From contig CM074818.1 of assembly GCA_037447605.1 (NCBI GenBank), forward strand, positions 1,390,932-1,454,931: 64,000 nucleotides of DNA, given 5' to 3'. Source of the stretch: Zygnema circumcarinatum. Lineage: Eukaryota > Streptophyta > Zygnematophyceae > Zygnematales > Zygnemataceae. Position 1 is the stretch's first letter. Each line of letters begins with the position of its first letter. The notes beneath the pieces were generated by a model. The model was not told the DNA's origin and made no database searches. It worked only from the letters and a program-made list of their open reading frames with translations. Shown in pieces: positions 20,803-37,200 of this stretch. The translations under genes were made by a program, and so were the position numbers.

Positions 20803-23305
20803 CCGTACAACCAGGCGCGCCGACAGGGGCGCGCGAGAGAGAGGGAGAAAGCGGGAGAGGGCGAGAGAGCGGGAGGGAGGGAGTGAGAGCGCGAGGGCGG
20901 GAGAGAGGCGAGGGAGAGGGCTAGGGAGCGCGTGAGCAGCAGGCGATGGGGGCAGCAGCCGGCGCTGCACGTACGGGCGGGCGGCACGTGGCGCGCCTCG
21001 CGGCCAATGGGTGCGCCCTCCCCGGCCTTGCCCGTTGTTGCCGCGTTTGGCGGAGCGCTCCGCCCGGCCGCACCGCGCCGCGCCGCGCCGCGTCAGGGCG
21101 GGCCACCGGTACGGCTGGACTCGCAGCACGCCTGCGACGCCCTGCGACGCCGGCGACCGTCCTGCGACGAGTGGCGACAGCGCGCGGGGCGGAGCGCGGC
21201 CCGGCGCCGCCGATTTGGTCGCGGGGAGCCATCTGGACGGCTAGGGCACGCACGCACGCGCGCGGCCGTACGGACTGTGCGCGCTCCGTGCGACGCGAGT
21301 TGACTTCGCGCCCTTGTTCGGCCCAGCCCCCCCGCGCACGTCGCGCCCGCCCGGGCGGCCGCGTCTGACAGGCCGGGCCGGGCCAGGCCAGGGAGGGAGG
21401 GACCCGCCCCGCCCCACCGCGCGCGTTTTTTGGGAAAATTTCAGGGCGCCGCCCGGACGCCTTATCTGCGCAATATGACGCTCCGCGACAGCCGTCCGAT
21501 GGGCCATTCGCGATGAGAAGAATCGACGGCCTGGGCGGCGCGCAGACCCTGTGATTGGCAGCGCGGCGGCGGGCGGCTGGCGGCAGGCGCTGGCCGGGCG
21601 GCCGGCCAATGGCGGGCGGGCCGACGCCGCGCCGCGGGCGAGTCGCGCCACGCCAGCCACCAGCTCCGCCGTATGAAGCCGTACGGTTTTGGACGGTGCG
21701 GAACGTACGGTTGGCCGTAGCGCTGCGGGCCTGCGGCTAGGGATGGCAAAAGTCCGTACAGGGGACTTGTAGAGTTTTGGACTTCAGAATTAGAACGTTC
21801 TAATACCTATAGGAAAATTCTATTCTCACACCTTCTTTGTCTACACACAGGCCTTTTTTCGCCGGGCAGGTTCTATTTTAGAAAAACGAAAAATGATTTT
21901 TTCACACCTTTTTTGTCTATACACACTCCTTTTTTCCGTCGGGCAGATTTTACCCCTGATTTTTTTTTTGGAAAGAAAAAAATATCGGCTTGCCCGAATC
22001 CGCTAGGAGCGGAAGATCCGTCCGCCACGAGATCGTTCACGGGTCTGCGTTCTTTGCACGTGCGTTGAATCTCCGCCGTCGACTAACTCGCAAGGTCGCA
22101 CCACGGCAGATCACCGTTCGATCTGCAGTCGGGCTCTGTCCCAGCGAATGGCACGTGCCCACGTGCCCCGCCAAAGCCGGCTGGCACGAGCTAGAGCGCG
22201 CGTCCCTCGGCCCGAGATCTCCACAAAATATGAGCTTGACCGGCCAGCCTGCGGCGACTCACCATTCACAACTAGCAGCCAATCACCACCTGCCACGTGT
22301 ACTTTCAATGAGGTGGCGAAGTATTATTGGTCCAGACATTCAATGTACGGCATTTCACCTTTCCTCGTAGCTGCGACCGTACACTTTTTGTATGGACCCA
22401 CTTTGAGCCGGATTTGGCGAGACACGTGGGCCCGTGCCATTCGCTGGGACTGAGCCCGACTGCAGATCGAACGGTGATCTGCAGTGGTGCGATCTTGCGA
22501 GTTAGTCGACGGCGGAGATTCAACGCACGTGCAAAGAACGCAGACCCGCGAACGATCTCGTGGCGGACGGATCTTCCGCTCCTAGCGGATTCGGGCAAGC
22601 CGATATTTTTTTCTCTCCAAAAAAAAAATCAGGGGTAAAATCTGCCCGAAGGAAAAAGGTTTGGATTGATTCCAACAAGGAATGAAAGAAGCATTTTTCG
22701 TTGTTAATCCCTTTTTTTCTAAAATAGAACCTGCCCGGCGAAAAAAGGTCTGTGTGTAGACAAAAAAGGTGTGAGAATAGAATTTTCCAACCTAAAACTT
22801 GCAGAGTTCTCAAATTAAAATGGCCGTACGATTGTTGAAATTGAACGAAATGTACGGTCGGCGAATTGGCTTTGAATAACTATATCTTGTGATTGCCAAA
22901 TGCGCGTGTGTTCCGATTGACTGGTAGAAAGTCCAATCTATAAAAGTCGAAGAGTTTGCACCAATTTCTAAAGAAAGGGGGAAGCCTTGTTGTTAAGCCA
23001 ACAAGTAGAGTTCATGTTCACATGATGACATCGCCATCGTGAGTGCAATGCCAGTTCATCCTACGTTTTTTAACCAAAAAAAGCGCTTTTTTGCGTTCTT
23101 ACGATATTTAAGGCTGAATCCCATAAACTAATGTCAACTTGTCCCTTAACTAGTCTATTTACGATATTCAGGGATGTCCTTTATTTGAGGCCCGCGCGTA
23201 CAGGCCGAGGAGGTGCGCGCTTGTCCGCACGCGTGAGGCCGTATCGTACGGCACACACCGCGACGGGGTCCACCCAAGCCGCTTTGGGCCTCGTCTGGTC
23301 CGTAC
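20803..23305. promoter_or_regulatory. Cluster of CCGTAC/GTACGG motifs upstream of SPL
   Basis: A hand count finds the hexamer in either orientation at 13 places: near 20803, 20971, 21109, 21266, 21679, 21705, 21754, 22345, 22377, 22824, 22852, 23246 and 23300. The 21266 and 21679 sites are palindromic CCGTACGG. About one would be expected by chance in 2.5 kb. CCGTAC with a GTAC core is the published binding consensus of SBP-domain proteins (reported for Arabidopsis SPL14). The stretch is very GC- and CpG-rich between 20.8 and 21.7 kb and lies directly 5' of the SPL start, so it may hold the promoter and self-regulatory sites. Confidence 0.55.
21812..22788. mobile_element. Foldback element with ~370-bp terminal inverted repeats
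   Basis: The left arm (about 21812-22182) is matched in reverse complement by the right arm (about 22406-22788). Shared stretches include GGAAAATTCTATTCTCACAC at the outer tips and CCGAATCCGCTAGGAGCGGA further in. The right arm has a roughly 45-bp insertion. The unique centre is about 220 bp and has no coding capacity. Target duplications could not be fixed. It resembles a foldback or long-TIR non-autonomous DNA transposon. Confidence 0.85.
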
Positions 23306-23554
23306 AATGGGCCCCGTCCCGCCCGCCGGTACAGTACAGTAGTCCGTATGTTTCGCACTCTGCCCCACTCGTCCGTATCGTTCTGTCGGGTCCGATCTTT
23401 TCAACTCCGTCACGTCACGGGGCGCGCTGGGTGCCGGCCGCCGCGGATTGCGCGGAGGCCCCGCCGCCAGCCCTAGGGCATAGGCCCTAGGGTCCTAGGG
23501 CCTAGGAGTAGGACTGGGACTGCCGGCCGGCAGGCCGGTCGGCGGGCGGGCCTC

Positions 23555-23605
23555 CACGTGACATGACGCGACGTCACGTGACATATATGACGTAATGTGA
23601 CGTGA
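23555..23605. promoter_or_regulatory. Tandem CACGTGAC/TGACGT elements
   Basis: Within about 50 bases there are CCACGTGACATGACG, GACGTCACGTGAC, TATGACGTAA and TGTGACGTGAGG. These are G-box and CRE-like ACGT-core sites of the type bound by plant bZIP factors. The stretch lies between the 3' end of the MscS-like gene and the SPL upstream region, so the target gene is unclear. Confidence 0.35.
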
Positions 23606-23688
23606 GGCAGCGAGTAGCGGCCCCCTTTGGCCTCGAGGCAAGCACTCCAGAGGAGGGATGGGATGGCCGTAACAGAGAATGAAAATGG

Positions 23689-23747
23689 CATTGAACTCAC
23701 GATGGCGAGGCCATCACATGTACATGGACAAAAGCAGCACGGGGAAC
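23689..23747 (+). repeat. Dispersed short repeat, copy A
   Basis: It begins CATTGAACTCACGATGGCGA and continues through GGCCATCACATGTACATGG to GGGGAAC. Related copies are at 29715-29756, 29963-30021, 30077-30126 (minus) and 52271-52318 (minus). Confidence 0.7.
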
Positions 23748-24136
23748 GGGAAGTGGAAGGGCAAAGCCCCTGTCCTCCCAACTGCTATTCTTAGGCCCTT
23801 GAATACTAGATCTTAATCTTGACAAACATCCCATTTAATACTGCAAAAAAGTGTGAGTCAAATGAAACTACCTGCCTCTTCTTAAAGTCTAGAAGGAGCC
23901 TTTACATACACACACTGTATGATCTTATTGACATTTATTCCCCCAACCCTGAGAAAGTGTGAATAGAACTACCCGAATCAGGTTGGCCCTACCTTTCCCT
24001 CGGAACAAAGAAAAATTCCAGCCTGAAAGGCATACAGGAAGACAGAGCTGCCAGGGAATGAGCGATAATACATCTATAACCTATACTCGTATGAAAACAA
24101 AAAGAAAACCAATAGTGAGAAAGCATTCTCTGAAAC

Positions 24137-29269
<5,133 letters not shown>

Positions 29270-29714
29270 GCATAGGGAGACATGAAGGGCACACGTCCCA
29301 GCGGCCGTAGGGCAAGGGCAATTCGACTATCTGACACTGCGACTTTGACGCGGGGTCAAACCCAAACGAACAAAAAAAGTTGTGGCGAACAAGTCGCCCT
29401 TGTCTGTGCTTGTAAAATTGCAGTCCGCATTGTCTGCAGTATGGAAAAACCGCTGATTCCCTCTTGCAAGCCTACATTGAATCATCGCTTGTAGAACAAC
29501 AACAGCACGCATACTTTCCTAGGGGGGCTTACTTTGCAGTTGTGCATACAAGGGCCCCCCTCAAGCCTTGCCCCTGCTAAGGGACAGTCCCATACGATCT
29601 CGCGCGCCCAACATTGCATCCCCACGTGGTGCCCACTTCGAGTGTGCCACCAGAGAGACCCTGCCCATCCAACAACTCCATTTGGCTGCACATTCAAACG
29701 CGAAGAGGATGCGG

Positions 29715-29756
29715 CATTGATCTCACGATGGCAATGATGCATGCCATCAAATGGAC
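29715..29756 (+). repeat. Dispersed short repeat, copy B
   Basis: CATTGATCTCACGATGGC, then a short spacer and GCCATCAAATGGAC. It lies just outside the foldback element whose arms contain two further copies. Confidence 0.65.
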
Positions 29757-29780
29757 AATAGAGGGGGATATATAGGAAAA

Positions 29781-30310
29781 TGATACTGCACCCCCTATTT
29801 AGGTTATTACACCCCCCCCCCTTTGAAAATTTTCCCTGCCCATTTTGGTTATCCCACCCCCCGGACTTGGATATTTCACCCCTATTTTGGATATCCCACC
29901 CCATGTTTTGTCCTTTTCACTACTGACTTCCAACATTGTGCAACAAAAGAAAAGGAGATTCGCATTGAACTCAAGATGTTGAGGCCATCAAATGAACATA
30001 GACAAAGTCAACATGGGGAACCACGAGAAACTGGTCGCAAAGGACCTAAGCACAAAATAAAAAAACTAAAAAAAAATTGACTTTGTCCATGTTCATTAGA
30101 TGGCCTCACCATCTTGAGATCAATGCAAATCTCCTTTTCTTTTGTTGCACAATGTTGGAAGTCAGTAGTGAAAAGGAAAAAACAAGGGGGGGGGGTGGGA
30201 TATCCAAACAAGGGGTGAAATATCCAAAATAGGGGGTGGGATAACCAAAATGAGCAGGCAAAATTTTCAAAAAGGGGGGTGTAATAACCAAAATAGGGGG
30301 TGTAGTATCA
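29781..30310. mobile_element. Foldback element with ~235-bp inverted repeats
   Basis: The left arm (29781 to about 30020) is repeated in reverse complement from about 30072 to 30310, with a loop of roughly 50 bases. The tips read TGATACTGCACCCCCTATTT and AAATAGGGGGTGTAGTATCA. Inside each arm a unit of the form TTTGG(A/T)TAT(C/T)(C/T)CACCCC recurs about five times. The inner part of each arm is a copy of the dispersed short repeat. Confidence 0.85.
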
Positions 30311-30595
30311 ATTCTCCGATATACTGTATATCCCATGGGAAATTGACGACGCAGTTCCAGCAGCAGTTGCAGTTGCAGCACGCAGGGGCAGAGGCCCTGC
30401 AAACGCTCAGCGTCACCGTTTTGACCTAAAGCTGCCACAGCGGCAGCGCTTTGGGGCGCGCCCTGCTCGAGTTCTCGTTTTTTTAAGCTTAAGAGTCCCG
30501 CCAGGAAGGAAGGAGCAGGGGTGGAAGCTTGAAGGTAGTGAGCAGGCCTCCGGGCTGAAAGCGTAAGGCGGTGGGCGTTCCGGCCAGCCGCAGCC

Positions 30596-33020
30596 ATGGC
30601 TGCTTTGCGGCAAGCACGCTCCCTGCTCCGCAACGTGCTTTCGCGGCAGTCTGCAGGTCTTAACACTTCAGTGCGAGCGTTTGCGACAGAGGTGGTGAAG
30701 GATGGAGAAATTGGCATCGTTTCTGGTGTGCCTGTGGAGCACTTGGGCAGAAAGGTGCATTCTCTCGCCCTGCTTCCCTTCTCTTGTCAACAGCTCGACC
30801 TCCAGGACTTCCAGAATGTTCGCTTGGCTTCATTACCATATCCTTTGGTTGTGCAAGAGGACTCGTTAGGGCACCTTGTCAAATCTCCAGCGTTTAATGT
30901 ACAGGGTAGGTTTGCTATGTATTCTATGATCTGATTTTGTTGTTCATGTAGTCTTCCCCTGCAGTCAGAGTAGGCATGCTGAATATCCCAATGAAGGCTT
31001 AGCTTACTTAGTCTGTTCGAGCACTTTCCGAGGCCGACGATGGTGTCAAACTTTTAGCACGAATGGTTTACGAAATCATCTACAACTTATGTTCTCTGCG
31101 TCAATGTTTGTGAGGAATGAGCGAATTCAAGCGGAAACGGATGCCGGTTCATGAACCACTTTGAGATATCTATTACTTTATCATGTTTTTCAGTGCAGTA
31201 AGGGTCTGAAGCAGTGTGAACCTGCTCCTGATTACCTTAGTATTGGCTTCAATGGTGGAAGCTTTTCTGAATCCTAGTTAAGCAATAGCACAACCTTTTT
31301 GATTCCTAGCGCTAATTTCCCCAAGCTGCGACCTCGTCTTTTGCCAGGTGTACATATACGTTCCAGCCCGCACGGCAAGCCAACAGGGAGGTAGTAAGTC
31401 GAACCACTGGAAAATTCGGTTTGACTCAACTCAGAAGTGAGTTTATTTTCACGGTGAAATGCAAATGACTCTAATGTTTCAGCAGATTCGACATTATAAC
31501 CTGCAATGCCCGGCTTCTTGAAGAGACGCTGTCAAACATGAGAAAGTTCTCTGTCTGGTCCTATTTTTTTGGTGCCCAGTCGTCATTGTATTGCGCCAGC
31601 ATTTCATCAATTTTTTTTTTAGGAGGTAGTAATCCAGGTCAGATTTTTTAGAGATTAACCCTGTCATTGTGTCCGTATCCTTTTCGTTTGTTGAAGAATA
31701 GCACACATGCTGTTGGTCGAATGGAGAGGTTACAGGGAAGTGCGATTCAACCTTCCTCAAGGCATTCTTTTAACCTTCATGATAAGTGTTTGCTGTCGTC
31801 ACCCTGCAGGTGGGAGAATCCTCTTATGGGCTGGACTTCTACAGGGGACCCCCTCTCTCATGTTGGTGATTCTGCACTTTATTTCAACTCCAAGGAAGCT
31901 GCTATCGACTTTGCTCGCCGACATGGATGGGAGTACAATGTATGTTTCCCCCTCCATGGTGATTCCTTGGTTGGGCAATGTCAGTCTACGATCTCTAATG
32001 TTTCATGAAAATACTTCGAGGGCTGAATTATGAACCAGTTGCTGGTATGAAAACTTTATCACGGGATTGTGTTTTTGCCCTGACCTTGCAAGAGCGAGAG
32101 ACTGCTACAAAAAGAGAGACGGGAGGAGGCGGAAGAAGAGTTTAAGTTGATCCGCAGCAGGAATGGCTGAGGTAGTGAGGAAGCAAGACAAAGATCGTTT
32201 GTTTGAAATACTAAAGCCAGCGCTTCAAACATGTGATGATAGTGATCTCATTGTCGATTCAGCATAGAGTGTCAGATTGTCTCCTAGTTCAAGTTAAAGA
32301 GGACAAGGCTTTGCGGCAACAACTTCTCATTCGACATTATGGTAAAAATGTTTCTGAATCATTTGCACAAACTATCCTAAGCAGTGACTTGAGTCCATGA
32401 ACGAATTTATTTGTTGTCATATGATCCTTCTGCCACCATGCTTGGGGCCCCTTGACTCCGTCCTGGAAGAGGGCGAATTCTGCCTCTCTTGGAATGAATT
32501 TGATTCCTTATAGAGCAAGGGAGGCAGCCGCTCTGAAAGCCTGTCATGATTCCTTCTGCTTTGTAGTGTTTAACAATAGAGCCACAGGCAGGCGGATAAC
32601 ATATACAAATGATGTTGGTCCTCTTTGATACATTCATGGCGGCCATTCTGGTACTATAATATACTATATCCACGCCTGTCACCCTAATCTGTCTGTGGTT
32701 GGCCTCTGTTGCTTTTGGTTTCAGGTTTTGGAGCCGAAAGAGATGATCAAGAAGGTTTGTCTATACTTTTATTGCCTTGCCTTGCTATTTGCTGCTCAAT
32801 TTGACCCAAACTCTTGAATTTATATGGTAGGCATTAGCTGCCTTAGCTGCTGGATGCCAGGATTTATTTGATTTGGATTCATGTGAGGAGCCCCACATAC
32901 GACATGCTGGCAGGTGGTACTCGACCTGACTGCTTTGTGTTGGTGTATGGCTGGCAGCCCAAGGTGTATGCAGACAACTACAAGTGGAGAGGGCCAGTTC
33001 CAAGTGCAGGAGAAGACTAA
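30596..33020 (+). CDS. NDUFS4: NADH dehydrogenase (complex I) iron-sulfur protein 4, 18-kDa subunit
   Basis: Accessory subunit of the peripheral arm of mitochondrial complex I (FRO1 in Arabidopsis). Exons: 30596-30754, 31348-31436, 31810-31939, 32725-32754, 32958-33020. Phases agree, giving 156 residues, close to the plant protein. The N-terminus is Arg/Ser/Leu-rich without acids, typical of a mitochondrial presequence. The family core is clear: [18 protein letters not shown], then [18 protein letters not shown], then [19 protein letters not shown] and the terminal [13 protein letters not shown]. The start ATG at 30596 is in a good context and nothing upstream extends the frame usefully. The gene is divergent from the MscS-like gene. 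Confidence 0.95.
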
Positions 33021-34206
33021 AGCAGCGTACGGCAATGTAAATGGTCATGAGGCGCGGCAAGTAGCAAACCATTGAGGCAGCGAATTGCTGTCCGTTAGGA
33101 GCCGTGTTCAGCTATGTCTTCAATGAGATTGTCACTGTTTATAGTTTGTGTTGCAGTTAGCTGTTTAGGTTGTGACTTTAGAGGTGTTTCGCCCTATACA
33201 CCCGTGCTGCCAGATCCCTGTCTTATAAATCAGACCATCTACTATCTGCGGGGATCAATTGCAGCGAGGTTACAGATTCGACAGGACAGCAAAGACAGTG
33301 CATTCCTGCACTTGGCTGCACGGTGAAGGATATGGCATCAGAGGACACATGGAGATCTCATTTTTCGGATATTTCTATGTCCATCTCTGGATTTTCGCTG
33401 TGTTCTGTGTTCCGTTTGCTCGCAGTAGGGCCATTGTTGACGCTTGACGATGCCAGTGTCAATCATGTGGACGGTTTCACGGTTTTTGGCTGGTGGCCTC
33501 TGCAAACTCCATTTCCCGGCCAACAGAATGCGGACTTTATAAGAGGCATCAAAGTGCTCTGCAAACCTTTCCCTGGCAACCCTACCGACAGGTTCCAAAT
33601 TTCCAGTTTTCGCCCCATAAGCCAGGGACAGTAGTTAAAATTTGATCGCATACATCTGTCAAAAAACAGCCTGCTTGCACTCGCAGCATAGGAAGGAGCC
33701 ATTGGTCTCGCTTCATCTCCTTGCCTGGCTGTGCGTTGACAATTCAATCAGGGAACTCGTACCGCTGCTATTTTTGCTGGTACGCTGGTTTCATCGTTCC
33801 CTTGTCTCATGATTGTTCCTCATACTCGAGCAATTCTATCTATCCTTGCACTGTAGTTTTAAAAACCACATTTCCTAGCCCCAGTTCAGTTCTATTTCCC
33901 ACACGTGATTTCTTATGGCTGCGAGTACTAGTGCTATACCAGGTATGCTCCTGTGTGTGGGCGTAAAACCCAAAGCCCAAAACAAAAAGAATACAACTCT
34001 CGGAAAAAAGTCAACCACTGAAAGCGAAGAAACCACCCGGAAACAATCGCGTATCGCACTGTATCGCCCAACAACCTCGATACGGATTTCCTTATCGAAT
34101 ATCGTTGTTCGTACGATACTGTACGGTCCTCCCTCTATCCACTCCCTCTCTCACAGTCACTCCCTCTCTCCCCTTCTCTCCCTCTCCTCTCTCACAGGGG
34201 GCAGCC
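33021..34206. other. Intergenic region, NDUFS4 3' side to DHNA-CoA synthase promoter
   Basis: No gene or repeat was recognised in the first part. Just before the next start (34060-34200) there are near-palindromic GATAC/GTATC and GTACGATACTGTACGG motifs and then a CT-rich leader up to the ATG at 34207. Confidence 0.5.
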
Positions 34207-37200
34207 ATGGCGGAGCCTCGCCCTTCCGCACAGGCCGCAGCCCTTCGCCGCCTTCACCGCCTCTCCTGCCACCTATCACAGAGAGAAGCGCATCCTCCTG
34301 CTTCGTCTCTCCTTGCGCGCCACGTGGCGGGCTCTGGCGGCGAGGCCTCCCCCTACGCCTCCGCCACGGGTAGGCCGAGCAGCTACGCGCGGGTGCACGG
34401 TCAGGTATCGTCCGAACCGGTGCGCTGGGAACAGGCTTTGGTGTCAGGGCCGCCTTTCTCCGACATTCTCTATGAGAAGGCTGTGGGAGAAGGCATGGCA
34501 AAGGTGAGGGAGCCTCCCTCCACCTCTCTCTCTCTCTCTCTCCCCTCTTGCTGTGCTTGTTCGGGGTACCTCTCACATTTTCGGGGTAGTGGCTCGTATT
34601 TGTGCTCCAAAATCCTAAAATTGGAGCTCAATGTCGGCATTTTAGGAATCCGGCTCGCATGATGCTGCATTAAGGCGCGGTGAGAAGTTTTACTTTTAGA
34701 ATTTGAGGTATGTGGCATCCATGAGGTGGGCGGCGGGTCAGATCACCATCAACCGGCCGGAGCGCAGAAACGCATTCAGACCCGAAACCATCATGGAGCT
34801 GCAGAGGGCGTTTGCAGCGGCCCGGGACGACCCTAAAGTTGGAGTTATCATTTTCACCGGCATGGTGAGTTATTTTTATCAAGCATGAGGGCAGGGGGAA
34901 CTTATGCACACTGGCGACCGAAACTGAAACTGAATCTGACACTGTTTTGGAAAGAGAGGGTTGCTTTTCTAAAGATGATGAAAAATAGCAGTTTTTTTAC
35001 TCCTTCTTTAAACTTTTCGTTTACTTTTCCTATGCAGCAAGTAAAAGTGTTTTATTGGGTTTATTAAGGAGATTGGGCGAGAGAGACGGAGAGAGTGAAG
35101 AATGCACTTGAGAGAATATAATTCCATAACAAATGAGGAAGACGGCTTTACAAGGATAGCGAGGGTAATGAAATGAAGCTTAAACTTTCCTTCTGAATCC
35201 TTCGCCTTTCGTGAGCTCGACTTCGAACAGCCTTTGAAGTTCTTTTGAAGCTCTCCTTTGGCGCCTCCTCCATTCTACAAACCATCGAGCCTCTCTCCCC
35301 TCCTAAGCTCCTAAGCTACTCCTCTGCACTTAAGAAGTTTCTTAAACCTTTCCAGTTCTATAAAACAAAATCTATAGTAAGCACTTCCTTAAATAAGCAA
35401 GTCCTGTTGCATGGCGGCAGGGCGAGCTGTCCTTCTGCAGCGGAGGGGACCAAGCTGTGCGCGGAGCGGGGGGCTATGTCGGCGCTGACAGCGTGCCGCG
35501 GCTCAACGTGCTCGACCTGCAAGTAGGCAGAACTGTGTCCGGTACTGGTACGGGAGGCGAGGGAGGGGGAGGGGGAGGGAGGGTGAGGGGAAGATGGGGA
35601 AGAAGAGGAGAGAAGAAGTGAAGACAAGAAAAAGAAAAAGAAAAGAAGAAGAAGAGAAAGAAGGAAAAAAAAATGAAAAAAGAAAGAAGAAAACAAGAAG
35701 AGAAGAGGAAGAAGAAGAAGAAGAAGAAGGGAAGAGGGAAGGAGGGGGAGGAGGGTTATGGGAGAGGGGTGGGGCGAGAGGGGGAGGGGAAAGGGGGGGA
35801 GAGGGAGAGGGGGAAGGGGGGAAAGGGGGGTGGGGGAGGAGTGGGAGAGTTGGGGAGAGGGTGGGGCGTGAGGGGAAGGGGGGATTGTTCTCGTTCTCAT
35901 AGCTTTGTTTGACGTGTGAATGCAGGTACAGATCCGGCGCCTGCCCAAGCCTGTAGTTGCCATGGTGAGAAAAAACTAGAGAGTGACGGGGAGAGAGAGA
36001 GAGGGAGAGAGAGAGATAGATAGACACACAGATAGAGAGAGGGACAGCCAAGCAGGCAGGCAGGCAGTGGAGCGTAGCTATGTCTACCCTTATGCCCCAC
36101 TCTCCATTCCCCCTGCATCTCTCTTTTGTTCTAAGTAATTCATCTATTTGTACTAGCGGACTCGTGACACGTCCAGGTATCTCCATTTCTGAAATGCTGA
36201 AGGTCTCAAAATTTTCAAAATGATTAGCCTCCAACGTGTCGAAGATAAAATAGAATGCTCAAAAGTCATGAAGATTTAATAAAAAAGACGAAATCCTACA
36301 TATCCCTGACTTGTGAGAGGGAGAGCATGGAGAGGAAGGCAGGTGGCGGGATATGCGGTGGGAGGTGGGCACATTCTGCACATGATCTGTGATATCACAA
36401 TCGCTGCAGACAACGCTGTTTTTGGGCAGACAGGTCCAAAGGTGAGACAGGTTATTCACTCTTTAGGGCTGCCATTTCCCATTGTTTGGCGAACGGGATT
36501 TTTCTGACGCTTTTCTTTCGGTTTTTTTGGACTTTGTTTTGGAGGTGAATGCAGGTGGGTAGCTTTGATGCAGGATATGGCTGCTCCATGATGGCAAGAT
36601 TGGTAAGGTTCACTACCGCACTTTCTCAACAATATGTTTTTGATCGATGAGCTATACTTGAAAACAATCCACTGAAGATCATGAAAAGCTTGAAAAAACA
36701 GCAGGAAAATCAGAAAAACCCTAAAAGCCAGGATTGCTGGAGCTTAGAATTGAGTGGTTTTTTAGAAGGGGAAAAAGATTGAAGAGCTGCGTAAGAGGAT
36801 GATCGCTGCATGGAGAGTGGGAGAGGAGATGATTTCACTTTTTTTTTTTTTTTTTTGAGAATGCAGGTAGGGCAAAAAAAGGCCCGGGAAATGTGGTTCC
36901 TAGCGCGATTCTACGATGCCAAGGAAGCTCTCAATATGGGCCTCGTCAACACCGTTGTGCCGGTAAGCCGCTGGAGGTCCAAAAAGCTTGAAGTCTCTGA
37001 AGTGATATGATGACCCCAAAAAACTTGCAAGGCATAGAACACTATTAGCACATAAAAAAGAAAACCAGCTCGACCATGTTCTAAACAGAATATGAGAAAC
37101 TAGATCTAGGTAGTCCATGCATCCCTTTGAGACACGGCGAGTGCGGGGGCAGGTGGCCGAGTTGGAGCGCGAGACCGTGACGTGGTGCCGCGAGATGCTC

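Larger units (their letters stand above)
22789..24136. other. Intergenic region between SPL and the MscS-like gene
   Basis: No gene was recognised. It contains several CCGTAC motifs, a palindromic CCTAGG cluster near 23474-23508, the ACGT-core cluster, and one copy of a dispersed short repeat (23689-23747). Confidence 0.5.
29270..30595. other. Divergent intergenic region between the MscS-like gene and NDUFS4
   Basis: This 1.3-kb stretch separates the two divergent starts and probably contains both promoters. More than a third of it is a foldback element (29781-30310). A copy of the dispersed short repeat lies at 29715-29756. No further gene was seen. Confidence 0.6.

Noticed and set aside
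21990-22598. Two similar Arg-rich proteins on opposite strands
   Set aside because: They are readings of the two arms of the foldback element, not a gene pair.
35503-36234. 243-residue minus-strand Ser/Pro/Phe-rich frame
   Set aside because: It is antisense of a purine-rich intron and of the small exon 4 of DHNA-CoA synthase.
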